Below are positions 56,171 through 64,000 of a stretch of DNA of 64,000 nucleotides, in pieces (positions within the stretch are counted from its first letter, which is position 1; each line of letters opens with the position of its first letter). The position numbers and the translations under genes are program-made. This stretch comes from Serratia plymuthica (GTDB lineage Bacteria; Pseudomonadota; Gammaproteobacteria; Enterobacterales; Enterobacteriaceae), in the NCBI RefSeq assembly GCF_018336935.1, contig NZ_CP068771.1, positions 2,108,001 to 2,172,000 on the forward strand. Direction: 5' to 3'. The notes under the pieces were generated by a model. That model searched no databases. It was not told where the DNA came from and saw only the letters and a list, made by a program, of their open reading frames with translations.

Positions 56171-56194
56171 TTGGGCTCCGCGTACGGAGCCCAA
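56171..56194. terminator. Bidirectional terminator between the hydrolase gene and nicT
   Basis: Perfect stem TTGGGCTCCG/CGGAGCCCAA with a 4-base loop, in the 30-bp gap between two convergent stops. It can serve both genes. Confidence 0.8.
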
Positions 56195-56199
56195 CACCC

Positions 56200-57507
56200 T
56201 CAGCGATTAACCACCTTGGCCGGCAGAGCGATCACCAGCAGCGAACTGATCAGCAGACAACCGGCGAAAGCCCACAGCGCGCCGCCGCTTTTGCCGGTCA
56301 GATCCAGTGCCAACCCCATCAGCGAGTTACTCACCAACCCGGCGATATTCGCCAGCGAGCAGGCCAGCGCAAAGCCGGTTGCCGCCGCCGTACCGCGCAA
56401 AAACGTGGCCGGCAGGCTGAAGAACACCGGCACCGCGCCGATGATCGCCGCCTGGGCGATGGAGAACAGCAGCACCGTGGCGATCACGTTATGGGTGAAG
56501 AAGGTGCTGCCGGCCATCGCCATCGCGCCGACGATAAACGGCACTATGATATGCCAGCGGCGCTCGCGCATGCGGTCGGAACTGGTGCCAATCAGCAACA
56601 TGCCCAGCAGGGCGGCGACGCTCGGCAGCGCGGTCAGCATGCCGATGGTGGTAATGTCGGTGACCCCGGCAGTTTTGATAAAGGTCGGCATCCAGAACCC
56701 CATCGCATAGGCGCTGAGCAGGATCGAGAAATCGATGCCGCCCAACATCCACACCTTGAGGTTAAAGAAACCGTCGCGGAAACTGTGCTTGCTGTGGCCG
56801 GCTTCGGCATCGTCATGCGCCAGATCCTGCTCAATGCGTTTTTTCTCGTCGTCGGTTAACCATTTTGCCTGCCGATAATTATTGGGCAGCACCCAGAAGG
56901 TGAGCACGCCCAGCAGCACGCTGGGAATGCCCTCCAGCAGGAACAGCCATTGCCAGCCATGCAGCCCGTGGCGCATATCGAAATGCCCCATGATCCAGCC
57001 GGAGAGCGGGCCGCCGATCACGCTCGACAGCGGCAGGCCGATCATGAACAGCGCTATGATGCGGCCGCGACGATAGGTGGGGAACCATAACGTCAAATAA
57101 TAGAGTACGCCGGGCAGGAAGCCGGCTTCCGCCACGCCCAGCAAAAAACGGATGGCGTAAAACTGATTGGGGGTGGTGACGAACAGGGTGCCGGCGGAAA
57201 GCAGGCCCCAGGTGATCATGATGCGGGCAATCCACACCTTGGCGCCGACGCGCTGCAGGATCAGGTTGCTCGGCACTTCAAACAGGATATAACCGACAAA
57301 AAACAGCCCCGCGCCCAGCCCAAAGGCGGCTTCGCTCAGTTGCAGTTGATCGGCCATCTGCAGCTTGGCCAGCCCGACGTTAATGCGGTCAAGGTAGGCG
57401 GCCAGATAACACAGGCAGAGAAACGGGATCAACTTCCAGGTGATTTTGCGGTACAGCAGCGATTCTGTTCCCGCTTTCCCCGCTAACGGGGTTTCAACAA
57501 TGGCCAT
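56200..57507 (-). CDS. nicT: MFS transporter NicT-like, probable nicotinate or metabolite importer
   Basis: A 435-residue twelve-helix transporter of the anion:cation symporter family. Landmarks: YLDRINVGLAKLQM at helix 1, GYILFEVPSNLILQRVGAKVWIA, and PTYRRGRIIALFMIGLPLSS. In P. putida NicT stands at the end of nicCDEF and is thought to take up nicotinate-related compounds; here it is likewise last in a minus-strand operon. The 119-bp gap from nicF is the largest in the operon and could hold a separate promoter. Confidence 0.83.
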   Translation of the reverse strand: MAIVETPLAGKAGTESLLYRKITWKLIPFLCLCYLAAYLDRINVGLAKLQMADQLQLSEAAFGLGAGLFFVGYILFEVPSNLILQRVGAKVWIARIMITWGLLSAGTLFVTTPNQFYAIRFLLGVAEAGFLPGVLYYLTLWFPTYRRGRIIALFMIGLPLSSVIGGPLSGWIMGHFDMRHGLHGWQWLFLLEGIPSVLLGVLTFWVLPNNYRQAKWLTDDEKKRIEQDLAHDDAEAGHSKHSFRDGFFNLKVWMLGGIDFSILLSAYAMGFWMPTFIKTAGVTDITTIGMLTALPSVAALLGMLLIGTSSDRMRERRWHIIVPFIVGAMAMAGSTFFTHNVIATVLLFSIAQAAIIGAVPVFFSLPATFLRGTAAATGFALACSLANIAGLVSNSLMGLALDLTGKSGGALWAFAGCLLISSLLVIALPAKVVNR

Positions 57508-57626
57508 GATGGTGTCTCCAGGTGGTGCATGGTGGCCTCCGGAGGAGGAGTGTTGTGTGTTTGCTTTTGAGGCGCTTTCCGCGCCTTCTTTAATTGTTCA
57601 GCTCTCCGTGCAGGTAAAACTCTGGG

Positions 57627-58268
57627 TTACAGCCGGTTCAGATAATCGAGGCTCTCCTTTTTCGTCACCACGTCGCCGTATTTGCTGTCGATGTCGAACA
57701 GGTTGGCTTCGTGCGGGCCTGAGTGGCGGTCGCCCACGCATTCACGCACCACGATAGTGCGAAATCCGTGTTGCACGGCGTCCACCGCGCTGGCGCGGAT
57801 ACAGCCGCTGGTGGAGCAACCGGCCAGCAGCAGGGTATCGATGCCGAGCGCCACCAACATAGGTGCAAGCGCAGTGCCGAAAAAGGCGCTGGCATATTGT
57901 TTGGTCAACACCACCTCGGTCGCTGACGGCGCAACCTGGGGGCAGAACGCCGCCAACGGGTTGCCCTCGACCATGTCTTTCATCACCGGCGCTTTTTTCA
58001 CCCAGATGCCGCCATCGGCAAAATGCCCCGCATGATAGCGGATATTGGTGTGGATCACCGGAATTCTCACCTGGCGTGCGGTGGCCAGCAGCGCCACGCT
58101 TTCGTCGACCGCGCTGACCACGCCGGGGGCGAACAGCGGTGCGCCCTCGGTGGTGTAAGCCTGCATAAAGTCGATCATCAGCAGCGCCGGGCGATGGCCG
58201 AAACCGATGCGGTTGCCCCAGACGCCGCTGTAGTTATCTACGAGAGAGTTATCGGCTGCGGATGCCAT
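57627..58268 (-). CDS. nicF: Maleamate amidohydrolase NicF
   Basis: Isochorismatase-fold cysteine hydrolase, 213 residues, hydrolysing maleamate to maleate and ammonia. Triad candidates: D33 in LMIDFMQAY, K123 in LTKQYASAF, and C156 in GCSTSGCIRASA. It is 9 bases from nicE upstream in the operon. Context with NicC, NicD and NicE makes the specific assignment firm. Confidence 0.92.
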   Translation of the reverse strand: MASAADNSLVDNYSGVWGNRIGFGHRPALLMIDFMQAYTTEGAPLFAPGVVSAVDESVALLATARQVRIPVIHTNIRYHAGHFADGGIWVKKAPVMKDMVEGNPLAAFCPQVAPSATEVVLTKQYASAFFGTALAPMLVALGIDTLLLAGCSTSGCIRASAVDAVQHGFRTIVVRECVGDRHSGPHEANLFDIDSKYGDVVTKKESLDYLNRL

Positions 58269-58277
58269 TTTTCCTCC

Positions 58278-59030
58278 TTAATAGGCGCCGGACAGCAGGG
58301 CGCCGGCGCCGGGAACGATCGGCTCCAGCTCCAGTGCGGTCAGCATGGCGTAGGTGGTGGCGATGGCGGCGGTCAGCACCGGCTTGCCGGTTTGCGCCTC
58401 AACGGTGGCTACCGCGGGTAAAGACGGCATTTGCACGCAGGCGGAGAGCACTATGGCGTCTACGTCGCGCAGATCCATCTCGGCGACAATGCCCGGCAGT
58501 TTGGCCGGATCGTGACGGCCCACCGCCAGGTTGTCCGGGATCTCCAGCGCGCGCCACACCTTGACCTCAATGCCCTCGTGTTCGATATAGTCCACCACCA
58601 TTTGGGTCAGCGGTTTCATGTAAGGCGCCACCAGTGCGATGCGTTTGGCGCCGAGCACTTTCAGGCCACTGACCAGCGCGCCGGCGCTGCTGATCACCGG
58701 CGCCGCTGCGGCATTGTCTTGCGTGATCCGGGCCAGACGAGCCTGCGATTCACGGTGATACCCCAGCCCCATCGACATGATAGCCACCAGGCAGGCATAA
58801 CCGAGCACGTCGACCTGCGCGTCGGAAAGCTCCAGCGCACAGCGGTCTGATTCGGCGTCCATCGCCGCCAGTTCCGCTTTGCTCACATGCTTCATGCGCA
58901 TGCGGCTGGAGTGGAAGGTGAAACGCTCCGGGCGGATTAGCTGGCGCGCGGTCAACATCGCCGGAATTTCGGTTTCCATCGTGGTGTTGGAGCTGGGTAC
59001 GATCTGGCCGATACGGTAATTTTTGGTCAT
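58278..59030 (-). CDS. nicE: Maleate cis-trans isomerase NicE
   Basis: Asp/Glu-racemase-fold isomerase converting maleate to fumarate, 250 residues. Both catalytic cysteines are present: C80 in GYACLVAIMSMG and C198 in LSACVQMPSLP. The start IGQIVPSSNTTMETEIPAM is typical of maleate isomerases. Fumarate formed here can feed the TCA cycle through FumC or other fumarases. It lies 16 bases after nicD. Confidence 0.93.
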   Translation of the reverse strand: MTKNYRIGQIVPSSNTTMETEIPAMLTARQLIRPERFTFHSSRMRMKHVSKAELAAMDAESDRCALELSDAQVDVLGYACLVAIMSMGLGYHRESQARLARITQDNAAAAPVISSAGALVSGLKVLGAKRIALVAPYMKPLTQMVVDYIEHEGIEVKVWRALEIPDNLAVGRHDPAKLPGIVAEMDLRDVDAIVLSACVQMPSLPAVATVEAQTGKPVLTAAIATTYAMLTALELEPIVPGAGALLSGAY

Positions 59031-59046
59031 GACAAAGATTCCTTAA

Positions 59047-61318
<2,272 letters not shown>

Positions 61319-62377
61319 ATGGCGGTCAATGAGAGTCAGCTGGTTCAACTGTTCGAGCAGGTGCTTACGCTGTCGAAAGTGGATGCTTCGCAGAGCGTAG
61401 CCATCCTGAAAAGCCACTATTCCGATGCGCGTACGGTACGCGCCGCCACCGATGCCGCGCTGCGGTTGGGGGCCAAGGTGTATGCGGTGGAGCTCCCCTC
61501 GTTCAACCATCCGCGGGCGATGGGCAATGACATGACCGCCTACTGCGGCGACACGGCGCTGACCGGCAACCCTGCCGCGCAGCGTGCGCTGGAAGCCGCC
61601 GATTTGATCGTCGACACCATGATGTTGCTGCACTCGCCGGAGCAGGAACAAATACTGAAAACCGGCACGCGCATACTGTTGGCGGTCGAGCCGCCGGAGG
61701 TGTTGGCACGGATGTTGCCTGACTCAGAGGACAAAGCGCGGGTGTTGGCGGCGGCTGCGCTGCTGGAACAGGCGAAGCTGATGCGGGTGACATCCGCCGC
61801 CGGCAGCGATTTCCGCGCCCCCCTGGGGCAATACCCGACGGTGACCGAATACGGTTATGCCGACGAACCGGGGCGTTGGGATCACTGGCCGAGCGGTTTT
61901 CTGTTTACCTGGCCGAATGAGGAGCAGGCGGAAGGGGTGCTGGTGCTGGACGTCGGCGATATCCTGCTGCCGTTTAAGAGCTATGCCCGGGAACGCATTA
62001 CGCTGGAGATTGAACAAGGTTTCGTGACGGGGATTCACGGCGGCTTCGAGGCGGAATACCTGCGCGAATACATGAAGTATTTCAAGGATCCGGAAGTGTA
62101 CGGCATCTCGCATATCGGTTGGGGCCTGCAACCGCGCGCCCAGTGGACGGCAATGGGCCTGCACGACAAAAACGACGGCATGTGCATGGATGCGCGCGCA
62201 TTTTACGGCAACTTCCTGTTCTCCACCGGCCCGAATACCGAAGTCGGCGGCACGCGAAAAACGCCGTGCCACATGGATATTGCGCTGCGTCGCTGCGATA
62301 TCAGCCTGGATGGCCAGACGGTAGTGGCTGAAGGGGAAGTGGTCGCGCCGGAGGCATCGCGGGTGCGCCAGGGTTAA
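61319..62377 (+). CDS. nicX: 2,5-dihydroxypyridine 5,6-dioxygenase NicX
   Basis: Mononuclear iron extradiol-type dioxygenase that opens 2,5-dihydroxypyridine to N-formylmaleamate. 352 residues. Iron ligands H265 (YGISHIGWGLQ), H318 and D320 (PCHMDIALR) sit at the same positions as I recall for the Pseudomonas enzyme. The M29-like aminopeptidase fold shows in SVAILKSHYSDARTVRAATD. Start ATG has GGAGA upstream. It is followed after 67 bp by nicR, probably in one transcript. Confidence 0.94.
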   Translation: MAVNESQLVQLFEQVLTLSKVDASQSVAILKSHYSDARTVRAATDAALRLGAKVYAVELPSFNHPRAMGNDMTAYCGDTALTGNPAAQRALEAADLIVDTMMLLHSPEQEQILKTGTRILLAVEPPEVLARMLPDSEDKARVLAAAALLEQAKLMRVTSAAGSDFRAPLGQYPTVTEYGYADEPGRWDHWPSGFLFTWPNEEQAEGVLVLDVGDILLPFKSYARERITLEIEQGFVTGIHGGFEAEYLREYMKYFKDPEVYGISHIGWGLQPRAQWTAMGLHDKNDGMCMDARAFYGNFLFSTGPNTEVGGTRKTPCHMDIALRRCDISLDGQTVVAEGEVVAPEASRVRQG

Positions 62378-62444
62378 CCGTTGCTGTTAACCGCGGGGGT
62401 TTGTACTATTCTCGGTAGTTTCCATAGATGGTGAGAGTAACGCA

Positions 62445-62918
62445 ATGACGCCCCCCGAAGACTCGGCCGCCGACGACGGCAAAGCCGAAAACTATCATTT
62501 TACCGAACAAGTCGGGCACCTGCTGCGCAAGGTTTATCAACGCCACGTGGCGATATTCCAGCAGAACGTCGGGGATTCTCAACTGACCGCCGTGCAGTTT
62601 ATTACCCTGTGCGCGGTGCGCGACATGGGGCCTAGCTCGCTGACCGAGCTGGTGCAGGTGACGGCGGTCGATCAGGCCACCATTCGCGGTATCGTTGAGC
62701 GCCTCAAGGCGCGTGAATTGATCACCGTCATGCCGGATCCGATAGACCGGCGCAAAGTGGTGGTCGGGTTGACCGACACCGGCGCTGCGCTGTTGGCGAC
62801 AACGGTGCCGCATGCGGCGAAGATCACGGAATTAACCTTCGGCACGCTCAATCCGGCCGAGCGTGTCGCCTTGATGTTCCTGCTCAATAAAATGCTGGAA
62901 GACCAGCCGCCAGGCTAA
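62445..62918 (+). CDS. nicR: NicR, MarR-family repressor of nicotinate genes
   Basis: A 157-residue MarR-type winged-helix regulator: GHLLRKVYQRHVAIFQQNVG opening helix, recognition region SLTELVQVTAVDQATIRGIVE, and wing DPIDRRKVVVGLTDTG. In P. putida NicR represses both nic operons and is relieved by 6-hydroxynicotinate. Location between nicX and nicA matches that system. ATG 62445 has a weak ribosome site. Confidence 0.9.
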   Translation: MTPPEDSAADDGKAENYHFTEQVGHLLRKVYQRHVAIFQQNVGDSQLTAVQFITLCAVRDMGPSSLTELVQVTAVDQATIRGIVERLKARELITVMPDPIDRRKVVVGLTDTGAALLATTVPHAAKITELTFGTLNPAERVALMFLLNKMLEDQPPG

Positions 62919-62981
62919 TTCGCTCCCCGTAACTGCGGTTGCCCGGTGAGTGGCCTGCGGCGAGGTCACGGCCCACAATAC

Positions 62982-63106
62982 ATACCCTATAGCTTTCAAG
63001 TTGCAGCCAGGCGCCCAGCTTGCTCATCCCCAGGAGCTTACTCCGGTAAGTGGCTGGGGTGCGCAAGTGCAGGTAACAACGCTGCGGCTTGAAAGATGAC
63101 GGGTAT
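62982..63106 (+). repeat. ERIC element between nicR and nicA
   Basis: A 125-bp imperfect palindrome from ATACCC to GGGTAT, with inner arms GCTTTCAAGTTGCAGC and GCTGCGGCTTGAAAG. The conserved centre CCCCAGGAGCTTACTCCGGT and AAGTGGCTGGGGTGCGC corresponds to the ERIC core (the GTAAGTGACTGGGGTGAGCG-type sequence). Full-length ERICs are about 126 bp, so this is complete. It is transcribed with nicR or lies ahead of nicA, where its hairpin could alter readthrough or RNA stability. Confidence 0.88.
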
Positions 63107-63133
63107 AACCGGAGCGCAGGCGGAGACGCGAGA

Positions 63134-63673
63134 ATGGCGATATCTGAAGTGCCAACGTCCAGGGAGGGGGCGGTAAAAACGCTGACGGAGCATTCGCTGA
63201 TGCTGTCGGTGAACGGAAAAAACATTCATACCCAGGTCATGGCGGATACGCCGCTGCTGTTGGTGTTGCGTAACGATCTGGCGCTGAACGGCCCGAAATA
63301 CGGTTGCGGCCTCGGCGAATGCGGCGCCTGCACCGTGCTGGTTGACGGCATTGCCGCACGCTCCTGCGTGATCCCGGCGCTGGGCGTGGCCGATCGGGCG
63401 ATCACCACGCTGGAAGGGCTGGGGGATCGCGACCACCTGCACCCGGTGCAGCGCGCCTTTATCGAAGAGCAGGCCGCGCAGTGCGGTTATTGCCTGAACG
63501 GCATGATCATGACCACCAAAGCCCTGCTGGATCGCAACCCTTCGCCGAGCGACGGCGAAATCCGCCAGGCGCTGTCCGGCAATCTGTGCCGTTGCGGCAC
63601 CCACATCGAAATCCTGCGTGCGGTTCAGCGCGCCATTATTCTCTGTCGCAGTGAGGAAATTCCGCATGACTGA
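63134..63673 (+). CDS. nicA: Nicotinate dehydrogenase small subunit NicA
   Basis: Two [2Fe-2S] domains, 179 residues from ATG 63134 (CGGAG eight bases upstream). First cluster [16 protein letters not shown] and RSC; second [11 protein letters not shown] and NLCRCGTH. It passes electrons from the NicB molybdenum site in the conversion of nicotinate to 6-hydroxynicotinate. Pseudomonas NicA is about 157 residues; the extra 22 at the N-terminus ([20 protein letters not shown]) are not obviously part of the fold, so MLSVNGK at about 63200 is an alternative start. It overlaps nicB by eight bases. Confidence 0.92.
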   Translation: MAISEVPTSREGAVKTLTEHSLMLSVNGKNIHTQVMADTPLLLVLRNDLALNGPKYGCGLGECGACTVLVDGIAARSCVIPALGVADRAITTLEGLGDRDHLHPVQRAFIEEQAAQCGYCLNGMIMTTKALLDRNPSPSDGEIRQALSGNLCRCGTHIEILRAVQRAIILCRSEEIPHD

Positions 63674-64000
63674 GGCCCGTTTCTCATTGCCGAGCCAGGC
63701 TGAATTACTGCAACGTAACGGCACGTTATTGGTTATCGATCAGATCCAGCCGCCACCGGGCCTGGTGCCGAAAGGCCAAACGCCTACTCTGAAACCCAAA
63801 GAGCAGGGGCTGTTTATCGCCATTTGCGACAGCGGTGAGGTCTACGCCTTTAACGGCCATGTCGATCTCGGCACCGGTGTGCGCACCGCGCTGGGGCAGA
63901 TCGTCGCCGAAGAATTGTACCTGCGGATGGAACAGGTCTGCATGGTGCTGGGCGATACCGAAAGCACGCCAAACCAGGGGGCGACCATCGCCAGCGCCAC
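63666..64000 (+). CDS. nicB: Nicotinate dehydrogenase large subunit NicB, partial
   Basis: The first 111 codons of the gene; the rest lies beyond the window. The product reads [19 protein letters not shown] and includes FNGHVDLGTGVRTALGQIVA, the molybdopterin-domain opening of NicB-type subunits, and LGDTESTPNQGATIASAT. Full NicB proteins also carry cytochrome c domains at the C-terminus that pass electrons to the respiratory chain; this cannot be checked here. The start ATG overlaps the nicA stop. Confidence 0.9.
   Translation, partial: MTEARFSLPSQAELLQRNGTLLVIDQIQPPPGLVPKGQTPTLKPKEQGLFIAICDSGEVYAFNGHVDLGTGVRTALGQIVAEELYLRMEQVCMVLGDTESTPNQGATIASA

Overview
This 64-kb window reads as chromosome of an enterobacterium of the Serratia type, probably S. 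plymuthica or a near relative. Two things support this. The order tus - ynfM - ynfL - mlc - ynfK - clcB ... ynfD-type - ynfB - ynfA - ydfG ... dcp follows the terminus side of the E. coli map, and the sucrose isomerase at 49979-51778 looks, from memory, very close to the S. plymuthica enzyme. The location in the replication terminus domain is shown directly: tus carries a Ter site in its promoter (4698-4719), and there are two exact matches to the MatP site matS (10764-10776 and 40107-40119).

Layout. 1-12.4 kb is mostly core: fumC, a YafY-type regulator, tus, the ynfM/ynfL pair, mlc, ynfK, clcB and a DHA2 drug exporter. 12.5-22.5 kb is an accessory block: an amidohydrolase with a divergent LysR regulator, an acetyltransferase, an IS5/IS903-type remnant, an AT-rich two-gene unit (NdpA-like protein plus membrane protein), two small orphan genes, an IS3-type remnant, and a second two-gene unit (ABC-type ATPase plus PIN-like nuclease). 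Both two-gene units are candidate defence or conflict systems with no name I can give. 22.8-28.1 kb returns to ynfD-type, ynfB, ynfA and ydfG, followed by an acetyltransferase, an aldo/keto reductase and an exporter. 28.4-34.7 kb is a sugar ABC transporter operon with its own PfkB-type kinase and a divergent ROK regulator. 35.0-40.9 kb is a purine unit (guaD-xdhA-xdhB-xdhC) taking guanine to xanthine to urate.

40.97-45.2 kb holds a probable type VI secretion phospholipase effector of the Tle1/DUF2235 type with three immunity lipoprotein genes on an exact 700-bp tandem period. Each extra copy carries a truncated 5' end of an effector gene. Beyond them lies a mosaic scar made of effector and xdhC fragments. 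45.6-51.8 kb is a sucrose-isomer module: 6-phospho-alpha-glucosidase, alpha-glucoside PTS permease, GntR regulator and an exported sucrose isomerase. Together they could turn sucrose into isomaltulose or trehalulose outside the cytoplasm and then import and cleave the isomers. A cytochrome c-like protein, dcp and a serine beta-lactamase-like lipoprotein follow.

56.2-64.0 kb is an aerobic nicotinate catabolic cluster in the Pseudomonas arrangement: nicC-D-E-F-T on the minus strand, nicX-R and nicA-B on the plus strand. nicB is cut by the window end. An ERIC element sits between nicR and nicA. No rRNA, tRNA or CRISPR array was seen.
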